A stretch of 64,000 nt of DNA. Source: Bacteroidales bacterium (GTDB lineage: Bacteria > Bacteroidota > Bacteroidia > Bacteroidales > F082). The notes beneath the pieces are model-generated. The model ran no database searches, was not told the origin of the DNA, and saw only the letters and a program-made list of their open reading frames with translations. The position numbers and the translations under genes are program-made. Shown here piece after piece: positions 1 through 9,021 of the stretch (position 1 is its first letter; every line of letters begins with the position of its first letter). Location: contig JACCQN010000001.1 in assembly GCA_015709215.1 (NCBI GenBank), forward strand, positions 1-64,000, read 5' to 3'.

Positions 1-521
1 TCAATATTGCTGTACTGTATGACGAATTTGAAGAAGATGACGACTGGATATGGGGAACTGTTGAACAAACCTTGTATGGCGACCCGCCAGCAGGAAAATG
101 TGACGGAACCATGGTTGGCGTTTCCGATGGATCAGACGAGTTACAACGCAGGCTTAATAATCCAAATTTTGCTTATGATCAACGGTATATATTTGTTGAT
201 TTAGTAACTATCAATTATATAAATGGAATGACATGGACAGAGTTGAATGGCGATCCATTGTTATTTCTAATTCATGAACTACAACCCGATTTCAGCTGGA
301 ATTATTGCCTTACTAATGAAGCCCTGACAGAGCAATTGACCAATGCACATACAATTTTGTATAATTATGATGGTGATGGTGGTGTCAGGCCACAAGGTTT
401 GGACTTAAGTAATTTAATTATTGATGATGATTTTATTTCAATAAACTACATAACCCATCTCCTCCATAATTATCATGCAACTTATGGCACACTGGTGCCA
501 GCACCGCCTATTGATGATTAA
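1..521 (+). CDS. Hypothetical protein, 5' end outside window
   Basis: The reading frame is open from the first base (codons start at position 3) to a TAA at 519-521, so only the C-terminal ~172 residues are seen. I do not recognise a family. The visible part is acidic, with an Asp-rich patch near the start (EFEEDDDWIW), a Gly/Asp stretch (YDGDGG), and a Pro/Asp tail. There is no T9SS sorting domain at the end. Its AT-rich composition matches the 5' half of the next gene, which starts 57 bp downstream. A start at the internal TTG (72) or ATG codons is unlikely because coding continues upstream without a break. Confidence 0.6.
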   Translation, partial: NIAVLYDEFEEDDDWIWGTVEQTLYGDPPAGKCDGTMVGVSDGSDELQRRLNNPNFAYDQRYIFVDLVTINYINGMTWTELNGDPLLFLIHELQPDFSWNYCLTNEALTEQLTNAHTILYNYDGDGGVRPQGLDLSNLIIDDDFISINYITHLLHNYHATYGTLVPAPPIDD

Positions 522-578
522 ATATTGATATTAATACGGGCGGTTTCTTTCAGAAGCCACCCGTTTAAAAACTTTAAT

Positions 579-2042
579 ATGGCAAAACTTAAATACCTTG
601 TTTTAGGGGTTTTTTTACAAACTTTTGCAATTGGGCGCGCCCAACAAACCTCCTGGGAGTTTATCCATCGAACACCCAACGATGACGAGGAATCCATTGC
701 TTTGGTTGAAGGCTCAGGTGGTTCAATATATTTTGGAGGCCGAACCATAGCACTTGGATTAGAATACCCTTACAAATCACTCGTATTTAAACTGGATAAA
801 TATGGAAATTTTATCGATTCCGTTCTGTTTAATTTGCCCGGAAAATGGACTTCATTATCACAAATTATTCCTAAAAACAACGAAGAATATGTGCTTTTAT
901 CAACCTTTCATGACCTAAGCCCACCATTTTTAAATGCTGGATTGCTTCTACACAATATGAATAGCAACCTAGAATTATTTAACCAGAATGTGTTTTGCGC
1001 TGATACTAATTATACTAGTTCTGGTGGTTATGGATATAAAATATCAAGTGGCAATTTGTTTGTGAACTTTTCAGTAAGATTTGGAGGTGCCTTGTATCAT
1101 TCTTACTTAATCGAGACAGATTCTAATTTTAATGTAATTAAATACCGTTTTTTAAATGATTCTCCAACCACATATTCACATCTCAAAACGCTTGATAATG
1201 GAAATTATTGGGGCTTAAACCTAATATTAAATAAATATGAAATATTTGATTATGATTTCAATAAGATACAAGAGCAAACTGTTCCTGAGCTATTGAGGGC
1301 TAATTTTGGTGTGAAATGGGATAGTGATAGTTCATTTTATTTATTGGGAGACAAAATCGTAGATAATCAACATAACCTAGGGTTTATCAGGCAATACCAT
1401 TACATCGATACTACAGGGTATCTTTACAATTCTTGGGGTGAAGCTGATACCCTGGATTTTCCGGCCTTCACCAATGGCATAGACTTTCACAACAAGGATT
1501 CCATTTTTATTGGCGGCACCCACAATATGCCTTATGCCCTCGATCCCGGCCAACAGCCCGTGCCCACCTGGTTTGTCATCCTGCAAACCGACAGCCTGCT
1601 CAATGTGCGCTGGGAAAGGTTTTATGGCGGCAATGCCAATTATTTGATGACCAACCTGATCGCCACCCGTGATGGAGGCTGCCTGATAGCCGGCACACGC
1701 TACGATTATATGAACGATCCTGTGCCACAAACCGATATTATCGTGCTCAAGCTCAATAGCGAAGGCTTGCTGGTTGGCAACAACGAACAGCCCGAAACCC
1801 GCATGCACGAAGCTATTGTATATCCCAATCCCGGCACGGATGCCTTACAGGTACGCCTGGCTGTGCAGCACCCCACGGCTTTGCTGGAGCTGTTTGATAC
1901 CAACGGCAGGCTCGTGCTCAGCCAACAACTGCACCAAAAGGAAAACCGTATAGCAGTGGATCATTTGCCTGCTGGCACCTACATCTACAACCTAAGCGCT
2001 GACACGGGTTTGCGGGAAAGCGGGAAGTGGGTGAAATTGTAA
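579..2042 (+). CDS. Secreted T9SS type A sorting-domain protein
   Basis: This is a 487-residue protein, probably exported by Sec and then released or attached by the type IX system. I place the start at the ATG at 579 rather than 525 because it gives a clean signal peptide (MAKLKYLVLGVFLQTFAIGRA). The middle contains delta-60-like or propeller-like segments of the kind 'DGG-LIAGT...DIIVLKLN..G' around residues 375-400. The C-terminus (from about residue 410) is a typical type A sorting domain: YPNPGTD, then LLELFDTNGRLV, then LPAGTYIYNL and a basic end. Function of the passenger is unknown. The first ~285 codons are visibly AT-rich whereas codons after about 1435 are markedly GC-richer, suggesting a mosaic gene. 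Confidence 0.8.
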   Translation: MAKLKYLVLGVFLQTFAIGRAQQTSWEFIHRTPNDDEESIALVEGSGGSIYFGGRTIALGLEYPYKSLVFKLDKYGNFIDSVLFNLPGKWTSLSQIIPKNNEEYVLLSTFHDLSPPFLNAGLLLHNMNSNLELFNQNVFCADTNYTSSGGYGYKISSGNLFVNFSVRFGGALYHSYLIETDSNFNVIKYRFLNDSPTTYSHLKTLDNGNYWGLNLILNKYEIFDYDFNKIQEQTVPELLRANFGVKWDSDSSFYLLGDKIVDNQHNLGFIRQYHYIDTTGYLYNSWGEADTLDFPAFTNGIDFHNKDSIFIGGTHNMPYALDPGQQPVPTWFVILQTDSLLNVRWERFYGGNANYLMTNLIATRDGGCLIAGTRYDYMNDPVPQTDIIVLKLNSEGLLVGNNEQPETRMHEAIVYPNPGTDALQVRLAVQHPTALLELFDTNGRLVLSQQLHQKENRIAVDHLPAGTYIYNLSADTGLRESGKWVKL

Positions 2043-2129
2043 AAACTCCACTGCTCGTTTGTATATCAAGTTATGCCTAAAAATCAAGATAGCAAAAGTT
2101 GAGGTTCAATTATACTGCCAAAGAGACGA

Positions 2130-2738
2130 TTACCCAAATAGCTGTGCAAAAAAGCCCAAAGCAAAATCTGGATTGATCAGAATAGTAAATACGATCCCAA
2201 AGGTAGCTCCAAAAAAGTGTGCGTTATGCCCAATATTATCGGATCCTTTTCTACCCATGTAGGCCGAATAGATCAGGTATAAAATTCCAAAGAGCCACGC
2301 CGGAACCGGAAATGGAATAGGAAAGATAAACAGGCTGTTGGCCGGAGCCAGCAAAATGCTCGAAAACAGCACGGCGGCCACAGCTCCCGAAGCTCCTACT
2401 GCATCATAGTGGGGATTGAATTTTTGCTTGCTGAAATCGTAGAGTGTCGAAAACAATACGCCTCCCACATAAAGCAGCACAAAATACAAAATGCCTTGTC
2501 CCATCCCAAACTCCAACTGAAAAATCTGTTCCACAAAGCGTCCGAAGGAATAAAACACAAACATATTCACCAGCAGGTGCATCCATCCGGCATGCAATAA
2601 GGCATAGGTGAAAAAGCGCCAGTTTTGTTTCCTTTCTTTGATCAGCCAGGCATTAAACCGCAGCCGTTGAAACAACTCAGGGTTGTTAAAGGCCAGAAAG
2701 GAAATGATTACTGTAACAGCAATAATAGCCCAGGTCAT
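2130..2738 (-). CDS. Rhomboid family intramembrane serine protease
   Basis: This is a 202-residue polytopic membrane protein of the rhomboid family, which cleaves transmembrane segments of substrates within the bilayer. Visible hallmarks are the HxxxN-type motif in an early helix (HLLVN, ~54-58), the catalytic Ser in GASG (S117), and the catalytic His in the AHxxG motif (H174). About six hydrophobic helices fit the basic rhomboid core with no extra domains. It is the last gene of a minus-strand operon and its ATG overlaps the stop of the preceding membrane-protein gene by 4 bp, so translation is probably coupled. Its substrate cannot be told from sequence. Confidence 0.9.
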   Translation of the reverse strand: MTWAIIAVTVIISFLAFNNPELFQRLRFNAWLIKERKQNWRFFTYALLHAGWMHLLVNMFVFYSFGRFVEQIFQLEFGMGQGILYFVLLYVGGVLFSTLYDFSKQKFNPHYDAVGASGAVAAVLFSSILLAPANSLFIFPIPFPVPAWLFGILYLIYSAYMGRKGSDNIGHNAHFFGATFGIVFTILINPDFALGFFAQLFG

Positions 2739-3559
2739 GGTGCAGTTTCTGTTTGAGGTTTTTCTTCCGATTCGGTATAATCAATTTCTGAGCCCAAAAC
2801 GCTGTGCGGAATCAGGTACACGGCCAGCATCACTACAGTAGCAATGGCAGGCCAAAGTCTGTTTTCTCGGTTTTTGCGCAGCACAATCCAGGCAATCAGC
2901 CAAAAGACAAAAGCCGCCAGAGTTTTGTTATCGGTGAGGTCATGCCCAAAAGGCCATCCTGTCCAGTAAGCATCGAAGGCATACTTTTGAACGATTGGCC
3001 CCATAATCAATCCGCCGACCAAAAAGAGCAGCAGCGTAACGCCTGTCATCCAATAGGTTTGGCGGCCTTTTACCAGCACTTCTAAGCCTGTACGCAAACT
3101 AAAGACCATGGCAAAAAACATAAAAAATATATGTGGAACCAACACAAGATCCGGTACGGATCCTTTAAAACGTATGATCACGGGTTTGTCGGTTAGCGGG
3201 ATATATTTTTCCCCGTCAAAAACATCCAGCTGATATATTACTTTACCGGCAGGCGGCTGCATAGGAATTGATGTACTTATTTTACCGTCCTTTTCATCCA
3301 GCTCTATAGCCGTCCAATCGTCGTGACTTTTAAACCGCTTATACCTAAAAATGGCCTTTGTACCCTTAGGAACTTCCAGCTCAACCGGTGCATCCTTATC
3401 CGAATCCTGACTTCTTAGTAATTTGTAGGAATAAGGTTTCCCTTTAAGTTCAACTTTTCCCCTTACAGGATAAGTTGGTCCCGTAGTACGCTGATAAACA
3501 GCAAGTGCTCCCATTAAAATAAAGGCCAGCAGCCAAAGCAAAAAAGATCTTATCTTCAT
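2735..3559 (-). CDS. Unknown membrane protein, rhomboid-coupled
   Basis: I do not recognise a named family for this 274-residue protein. It begins with a signal anchor (MKIRSFLLWLLAFILMGALAV), followed by a soluble beta-rich, charged domain (about 25-130) that reads like a periplasmic Ig-like fold. Then come about four hydrophobic helices (about 140-250) with the motif WTGWPFGHDLTDNK between two of them, and an acidic tail. The order fits an extracytoplasmic sensor or assembly domain on a membrane base. It lies 3 bp after the CDF transporter gene and overlaps the rhomboid start by 4 bp, so it is an operon member. A role with either neighbour is inference only. Confidence 0.7.
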   Translation of the reverse strand: MKIRSFLLWLLAFILMGALAVYQRTTGPTYPVRGKVELKGKPYSYKLLRSQDSDKDAPVELEVPKGTKAIFRYKRFKSHDDWTAIELDEKDGKISTSIPMQPPAGKVIYQLDVFDGEKYIPLTDKPVIIRFKGSVPDLVLVPHIFFMFFAMVFSLRTGLEVLVKGRQTYWMTGVTLLLFLVGGLIMGPIVQKYAFDAYWTGWPFGHDLTDNKTLAAFVFWLIAWIVLRKNRENRLWPAIATVVMLAVYLIPHSVLGSEIDYTESEEKPQTETAP

Positions 3560-3562
3560 ATT

Positions 3563-4480
3563 TTATTCATTTATTTCACTTGATTTTACTGTTGAAAAGT
3601 CGTTGCAATAACCAATCTCGGGCTGCAAAGTTACGTGATCTATTCCAAACTCATCGGCCAATTTGTGCGCAATCTGATGATACAGTTGTTGGCTTTCAGA
3701 CACCTTCATATCCTCACAAAGCTCCAGATGTGCCTCGAAATGAATTTGTTGATCAGTAAGACTCCACACATGGATATGATGTATATTTTTTATCTGTCCT
3801 AGCTCCATGATTGAGTGGCGTAGTTTGTCCACCGCTATGCCCGGCGGCACCGACTGCATCAAAATCTGATAAGTCTCGGCCAGCACATGATAGGTTTCTT
3901 TGATGATGTAAAGGCTGATCAAAACAGTGATCAGCGGATCAACCCAGTGCCAGCCTTTCCACATTAAAAGCAGCGCACCGACGATTACTGCCACGCTCGA
4001 CAGGGTGTCGCCAATCAAATGTAAATAAGCAGCTTTTACGTTGATATTGGAGGAAGAGAACCGCCTAAGCAGCACCACACTAATCAGATTTGCCACCAGT
4101 CCGATCACAGCCACAATAAGCATCAGCGTAGTTTTAACATTCTCTGGCTGGATAAAGCGTTCATAAGCTTCCACCATCAAAAACATACAAATACCTATCA
4201 GCGTTATGGCGTTGAATAATGCTGCCAGAATCTGTATGCGTTTGTATCCAAAAGTGTGCTTTTTGTTTGCTGCTCTTTTGCTCACTTTTAATGTGATATA
4301 AGTTATCAGCATGGCTGTGGCATCGCTCAGGTTGTGCAAGGCATCCGAAATCAGTGCCAGGCTGTTCGAAAAGAAACCTCCAACCAACTGTGCAAAAGCG
4401 ATGGTGAAATTCAGCCAAACTGTTACCAGCAGGTTTCTGCTTTCTCTTTTTGAGGAGTATTTTGAACTGATCTGATGCAT
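3563..4480 (-). CDS. Cation diffusion facilitator metal transporter
   Basis: This 305-residue protein belongs to the CDF family (CzcD/ZitB-like), which exports Zn2+ and related divalent metals from the cytoplasm in exchange for protons. Six hydrophobic helices fill residues 17-210. The metal-site motifs are both present: SDALHNLSD in helix 2 (H49 and D53) and HLIGD in helix 5 (H154 and D158). The pair of His/Asp at each site suggests zinc rather than manganese. A cytoplasmic C-terminal domain (from ~215) has the expected fold signature 'HHIHVWSL'. The gene starts 6 bp after the GH3 gene stop and is followed after 3 bp by an unknown membrane protein. Confidence 0.93.
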   Translation of the reverse strand: MHQISSKYSSKRESRNLLVTVWLNFTIAFAQLVGGFFSNSLALISDALHNLSDATAMLITYITLKVSKRAANKKHTFGYKRIQILAALFNAITLIGICMFLMVEAYERFIQPENVKTTLMLIVAVIGLVANLISVVLLRRFSSSNINVKAAYLHLIGDTLSSVAVIVGALLLMWKGWHWVDPLITVLISLYIIKETYHVLAETYQILMQSVPPGIAVDKLRHSIMELGQIKNIHHIHVWSLTDQQIHFEAHLELCEDMKVSESQQLYHQIAHKLADEFGIDHVTLQPEIGYCNDFSTVKSSEINE

Positions 4481-4486
4481 AAAGAT

Positions 4487-7456
4487 TTAGCTTGCTGTAT
4501 CGGCCATCGAAACGGCTTTGTAAAACAATTCATGGATATTGGTTCGGATATTAAGCCGCATCAACAAGGGATTTGAGGCGTCAGGATGCACGCGATTTGA
4601 CAGAAAAACCACCACCAATTCATTGGCAGGATCGGCCCAGGCAAAGGTTCCGGTGAAGCCTGTATGTCCAAAACTTTCGGGTGAGGCACTTTCGCCCGGC
4701 GTCCGGAAGCGGAGATGCTCTTCGATGGGTGGTTTATCAAAACCCAAGCCGCGCCGGTTTTCCTGCTCCCTGAAATGTACCGTATTGAAATAGGCAATAG
4801 TTTCTGGTTTAAGCAGTTGCAACCCATTTAAACTGCCTCCATTGAGCAGCATCTGCATGATAAGTGCTGATTCGCGGGCATTCGAAAATAACCCTGCATG
4901 TCCTGAAATCCCACCCAGCATGGCTGCACCTTGATCGTGTACATCACCGCGCAGGGTTTGCTGCCTGAATACAAGATCGTTCTCAGTAGGTGCAATGCTG
5001 TCGGCCGGATATTTTCGCAACGGGCGAAACAGAGTATGCGTCAAACCCATTGGCTCATAAAAGTTCTTCTCCAAATAAAGATCAAAAGGCATATTGGTGA
5101 GCAGCTCGACCAGTTGCGGAATAAAATAAAAACCCAGATCGCTGTAACGGTATGCTTTCTCTTTGAGAGGGCTGTCAGCAATCTGTTGAAAGATCACATT
5201 CCTGTAGATCCTTTCGATATACATATTTTCTGCTACCCTGTTCGGGTAATCCTCATTGCTCCCGGCCGCATAAAAACCGGGCAAGGGACCGTTGGGCGAG
5301 ATGGTTTCGAGGTAATACGGTATCCAACCATCCAAGCCCGATTGATGAGCAAGTATTTCTTTGATGCTGAGGCCGGCTTTATCGGTTTTGCGCAGGTATG
5401 GAAAATACATTCCAAGGGTATCATCCACGCTTAACAGACTGTCCTCCGCCAGCTTCATCACGGCCAGCGTAGAAGCAAAAATTTTGGTTAGCGAAGCCAG
5501 ATCGTAGATATGATGCGATTCTACTGCCTGTATGCCATCAGCAGCCAGTGTGCCAAAATTTTTATCGTAAATTACCTGCCCTTTGTGAAGTGCCACAATC
5601 TGACATCCTGGATAAGCTTTTTTTGCAATTCCAGCCTCAGCAATGGAATCAATCTTTAATGTATAAAGGTTTTCAATTTTTCCGGAAGGCCTTTCAAAAG
5701 ATGCTTTAAAAGCAGACAAGTCGATACCTGCTCCAAGCTCATATGTCGCCGTAGCTGTAACCGGAAGTTTACCTTTTGCCGTAGTTTTTCCCATCATAAT
5801 GCGGGCAGCAGCCATCAAGGCTTCCGGTTTATCCTGATAACCCACCAAAACGGCCTTCACTTGTTTGTTAAACTCGAAGAAATCCAGTGCATAGGGACTT
5901 GCAAAAAGACTTAGCGTAACCGGCGTATTCTTTGAAAGCTGCTCAAAAAACTTAATCGTCTCCTCAGAAATACCAAACTTTTTAGACGCCAGGATATTAG
6001 TATTTTGCACCGCCACCAGCACAAGATCGTAAGCTTCAAGCTTTGTAAGCAATTGATCCCTGTAAGTTTGATCAGCTGTATTATCCAATTGGTAATGATC
6101 GGCAATAAGCCCGTTGGCCTTGAGCGTGCGCTGAAAGAGTGTTTGCTCTGATTCGCCCAAAACCAAAGTGGCGTATTTTATATCCTGCATTTTTTCGGGC
6201 GTAAGCGGTAGGGTGTTGTCTTTGTTTTCGACCAGTGTAATCGCCTCATCAAAGAGTTTTTGCACCAACAAGCGGTATTTTTCCTGATGTAAATCCTGAT
6301 GCAGGCCTTCCACAAAATCTGGGCGATAAACATGAAGTCCGGCCAAATATTTATACCTCAGCACTTTCCGGCAGCTTTCCGCTACCCTTTGCATCACGAG
6401 CGAATCTGTTTCGGCTGCTGCGCGAATGGCAGCAATGGCAGCCGGTACGTGCTCCGGCAAAAGCAAAATATCATTACCGGCTTTGAGTGCCTGCAACGAA
6501 GGATTTTCGTTTCCGGCATATTGCGTAGCACCTTTCATATCGAGGGCATCAGTTACTACAAGGCCGTCAAAACCCATTTGGTGCTTCAACAAATCCGTAA
6601 CAATGCGATACGAGAGTGATGAAGAAAGATTTTCTGTTTCAGCAAGTTCCGGCAGGTATAGGTGAGCCACCATCATCCCGTTGAGGCCTGAATCGATCAA
6701 TTGCTGAAAAGGTATCAAGGGAAGTTGCTTCAGCTCCTTCAGGGATTCTTCTACCACGGGCAGGGTATAGTGCGAATCGGTTTGTGTGTTACCATGCCCC
6801 GGAAAATGCTTGGCAATGGTGAGTATCCCTGCTTTTTGCATGGCCAACGCATAAGCCAGTGCTTTGCGGCTGACAGCATTGGCATCTTCACCAAAAGAGC
6901 GCATCCCGATAACAGGATTTTTGGGGTTGTTGTTCACGTCAACCACCGGCGCAAAATTCATATGAATGCCCATGCGCTTGCATTGTTCCGCAATCTGAGT
7001 TCCCATTTCGCGCAAAAGTTGTTCATCCTGAACCGCTCCCAAAGTCATCTGCAAGGGATAGGAAATGGTATTGGACAAGCGCATTCCCAAACCCCATTCG
7101 CCATCGATGGAAATCAGCAGTGGCGTTTGTGCAAGTTGCTGCCAGCGGTTAGTCTGCACGAGTTGCGATTCCGGTTCTCCTTTAAAAAAAGTAACACCCC
7201 CTAAATTGTATTGTCGAATATATGTTTCTATTTCAGGATAGTAACCTTGATTGGGCTGATTGGCCCTCGCCATAATCAGCTGTCCAATTCTTTGCTCAAG
7301 GGACAGACTGTTATACACCGAATCTACCCAATAATGTTCGACTGGAATATTTGATTGTGCGTTTACGGATAAAAAAGGAATAAATAAGCCAAGGATGAAT
7401 ACGCTTACTTTAGCAAAGTGTTTTGTAATCAACATTTTATTCCAAAGTATCGACAT
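4487..7456 (-). CDS. GH3 beta-N-acetylhexosaminidase fused to serine hydrolase
   Basis: This is a 989-residue exported fusion enzyme. Residues 1-34 form a signal peptide ending VNAQ; a start at Met8 (7435) is equally plausible. Residues ~45-370 are a glycoside hydrolase family 3 domain of NagZ type: the KHFPGHG loop (216-222), the DSH dyad segment (227-229) and the nucleophile Asp in VVTDALDM (D303). Residues ~400-580 resemble the GH3 C-terminal alpha/beta sandwich. Residues ~595-985 are a class C beta-lactamase/PBP-like domain with SLTK (S655, K658), YSD (771-773) and HTG (931-933). NagZ-type enzymes cleave GlcNAc from muropeptides and the second domain may act on peptidoglycan peptides or esters, so a role in cell-wall recycling or remodelling is likely. 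It follows a TlpA-like gene. Confidence 0.92.
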   Translation of the reverse strand: MSILWNKMLITKHFAKVSVFILGLFIPFLSVNAQSNIPVEHYWVDSVYNSLSLEQRIGQLIMARANQPNQGYYPEIETYIRQYNLGGVTFFKGEPESQLVQTNRWQQLAQTPLLISIDGEWGLGMRLSNTISYPLQMTLGAVQDEQLLREMGTQIAEQCKRMGIHMNFAPVVDVNNNPKNPVIGMRSFGEDANAVSRKALAYALAMQKAGILTIAKHFPGHGNTQTDSHYTLPVVEESLKELKQLPLIPFQQLIDSGLNGMMVAHLYLPELAETENLSSSLSYRIVTDLLKHQMGFDGLVVTDALDMKGATQYAGNENPSLQALKAGNDILLLPEHVPAAIAAIRAAAETDSLVMQRVAESCRKVLRYKYLAGLHVYRPDFVEGLHQDLHQEKYRLLVQKLFDEAITLVENKDNTLPLTPEKMQDIKYATLVLGESEQTLFQRTLKANGLIADHYQLDNTADQTYRDQLLTKLEAYDLVLVAVQNTNILASKKFGISEETIKFFEQLSKNTPVTLSLFASPYALDFFEFNKQVKAVLVGYQDKPEALMAAARIMMGKTTAKGKLPVTATATYELGAGIDLSAFKASFERPSGKIENLYTLKIDSIAEAGIAKKAYPGCQIVALHKGQVIYDKNFGTLAADGIQAVESHHIYDLASLTKIFASTLAVMKLAEDSLLSVDDTLGMYFPYLRKTDKAGLSIKEILAHQSGLDGWIPYYLETISPNGPLPGFYAAGSNEDYPNRVAENMYIERIYRNVIFQQIADSPLKEKAYRYSDLGFYFIPQLVELLTNMPFDLYLEKNFYEPMGLTHTLFRPLRKYPADSIAPTENDLVFRQQTLRGDVHDQGAAMLGGISGHAGLFSNARESALIMQMLLNGGSLNGLQLLKPETIAYFNTVHFREQENRRGLGFDKPPIEEHLRFRTPGESASPESFGHTGFTGTFAWADPANELVVVFLSNRVHPDASNPLLMRLNIRTNIHELFYKAVSMADTAS

Positions 7457-7460
7457 AGTA

Positions 7461-7538
7461 TTATTGATTTTTAGCAGTTATGAATTCCTGCAATTCTTTT
7501 ATTCCCGAAGGTTTTGAAATGATATTCTTATCAGCGTC
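7461..7538 (-). pseudogene. Severed C-terminal tail of the TlpA-like gene
   Basis: Directly after the TAA at 7541-7539 the same frame stays open for 25 codons (DADKNIISKPSGIKELQEFI then TAKNQ) to a TAA at 7463-7461. The text is what normally ends TlpA-like proteins after the TPSLFV loop. One base (TTA Leu to TAA) would account for the break. The tail ends 4 bp before the GH3 gene, matching the tight spacing of the rest of this operon. Confidence 0.8.
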
Positions 7539-8849
7539 TTAAACAAATAGCGAAGGCGTTCCAAAAATATTGTAATCTTTTGCCATTGGACTCTCCCACC
7601 CTAAACCATCACTCAGGTGAATCCAATTGTTAAGGCCTTCCTGATTCAGGAAATCGCGCAAAATTTTATTATCAGGATTTAAAACAACAGAAACAATTTC
7701 AAAATCCGGATGCTGGTCGGCAAATGCTTTTAGTTTTGGCATCAACTCGATACAATGCGGACATGTGATCGACCAAAACACCAGCAGGGTATTTGTTTTT
7801 TCGATTTGACTCCAGTTGAAAGGATTTCCATCAATATCCTCCGGAATAAGATCCGGTGCCGGAGCACCCAAAACTGTTGACCGATAAGGTCCTACAATTT
7901 GTTCAATTTCGATATAGGTTTCGGTTTCCATACACACCTGATCAAAATGCGGCAGACTGCTGATGTAATCCGTAACAGCCGGTAAGCCAAGCTGTGCGAA
8001 GCCTTCGATCAGATAATCGAGTACAAAAACATACATTTTCGGCTCAACGGCAGCCTTTTCGAAAAGCACATCCAGCCCTTTGATAAACTCAAACTGAATA
8101 GCTTGCATAGATTCTTCCTCGGCCTGAAAAAGGGAAAGGAAATCGATCATCTTTCGGGTCAGTATATTGCTTCTGATCAGCAGCGTATCTCCAAAATCGG
8201 TATGATCAAAAAAATGCTGTTTCAATTTTTCACGCTGTGACTTAAAACTGCTTGTAAGGTCTAATGCAGGACGCATATCGGTTTTAATATAAAGTGCAGC
8301 AAGGCTTTCGGGCGATTCAGCAATCCAGCTATCTACCTTTGATTGATAGTTGTTTTGTAAGCTGTCGAACTCAATCAACGCCAGCTGATAAAACCTAGCC
8401 TTCCGATCATAATCCCTAATTACCGGCTTGAGCAAATCTTGCAGAAAAAAAGTTTTGTCGCGCAGTGCCTGATAATCATTCCATATTTGATTTTCGGGCG
8501 AATTGATGAATTGTATTTGCCTGCTTTGCTGATAGTTATTCCATACAAACTGAACCGGCTGTCCTTCAAACAGCAGCTGAAGCGAAGGACCTGCGGAAAG
8601 CGAAATTCGATACATACCATTTTCACCGAGTGCATCAAAACTGAAAGCACCTTCCTGATTACTAAATGCCGTATCAACTGGAATTAGATCTTCCCCATAA
8701 TAGGCTTCAAGAAAAACTTTTTGATTAGCATAATCAGCGATGGTACCCGAGATTTGATGTTGGGCAAACAAACCAATTTGCGGGAAAAACAAGCATAATA
8801 ACAGCCAGAAGCAAAAACGATTTATATATCTCCGATAACTCATGTTCAT
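7539..8849 (-). CDS. TlpA-like thioredoxin-fold lipid/periplasmic protein, C-terminally truncated
   Basis: This 436-residue protein is a Bacteroidota thiol-disulfide oxidoreductase of the DUF4369 plus TlpA type. I choose the ATG at 8849 (or 8843) because it starts a clear signal peptide (ending GLFAQ) and because a promoter-like TATCTTTG lies just upstream at 8879-8872, inside the longer frame that would start at 8981. The N-terminal half is the beta-rich DUF4369-like domain; a helical linker follows; the C-terminal thioredoxin fold has WSITCPHC (active-site CPHC encoded at 7752-7763) and the cis-Pro loop GTPSLFV. The protein stops right after that loop, before the last strand and helix. The frame continues past the TAA for 25 codons to 7461 with perfectly family-like sequence, so this is a premature stop (see findings). 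It leads the minus-strand operon. Confidence 0.8.
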   Translation of the reverse strand: MNMSYRRYINRFCFWLLLCLFFPQIGLFAQHQISGTIADYANQKVFLEAYYGEDLIPVDTAFSNQEGAFSFDALGENGMYRISLSAGPSLQLLFEGQPVQFVWNNYQQSRQIQFINSPENQIWNDYQALRDKTFFLQDLLKPVIRDYDRKARFYQLALIEFDSLQNNYQSKVDSWIAESPESLAALYIKTDMRPALDLTSSFKSQREKLKQHFFDHTDFGDTLLIRSNILTRKMIDFLSLFQAEEESMQAIQFEFIKGLDVLFEKAAVEPKMYVFVLDYLIEGFAQLGLPAVTDYISSLPHFDQVCMETETYIEIEQIVGPYRSTVLGAPAPDLIPEDIDGNPFNWSQIEKTNTLLVFWSITCPHCIELMPKLKAFADQHPDFEIVSVVLNPDNKILRDFLNQEGLNNWIHLSDGLGWESPMAKDYNIFGTPSLFV

Positions 8850-8871
8850 AGTTGTTACAAGATTCAGCGAG

Positions 8872-8900
8872 CAAAGATACATTTTAAGGGAGAAAGTAAA
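8872..8900 (-). promoter_or_regulatory. Probable promoter of the minus-strand operon
   Basis: On the minus strand TATCTTTG (8879-8872) matches the Bacteroidota -7 consensus TAnnTTTG. A TTTA (8900-8897) 17 bp upstream is a weak match to the -33 TTTG. It sits 23 bp before the first candidate ATG at 8849 and is positioned to drive the TlpA-like to rhomboid operon. Confidence 0.5.
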
Positions 8901-9021
8901 CTTAGCTGAATTTGGGTAAAATTCTGCATTTGCTTGTGTAATTGATTTATTTTTTAATTTTATGCCAGAAAATTGAAGCAAAGCCTCCCCAAACCAATCC
9001 TTTGCTCTAACACAATTTGTT

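Noticed and set aside
1377-1808. 143-codon minus-strand frame within the secreted gene at 579-2042
   Set aside because: It lies opposite a gene with a clear sorting domain and mirrors its GC-rich part; no signal or domain of its own.
8850-8981. 44-residue N-terminal extension of the TlpA-like protein
   Set aside because: It would place the signal peptide far inside the protein and spans the promoter-like element at 8872-8879.
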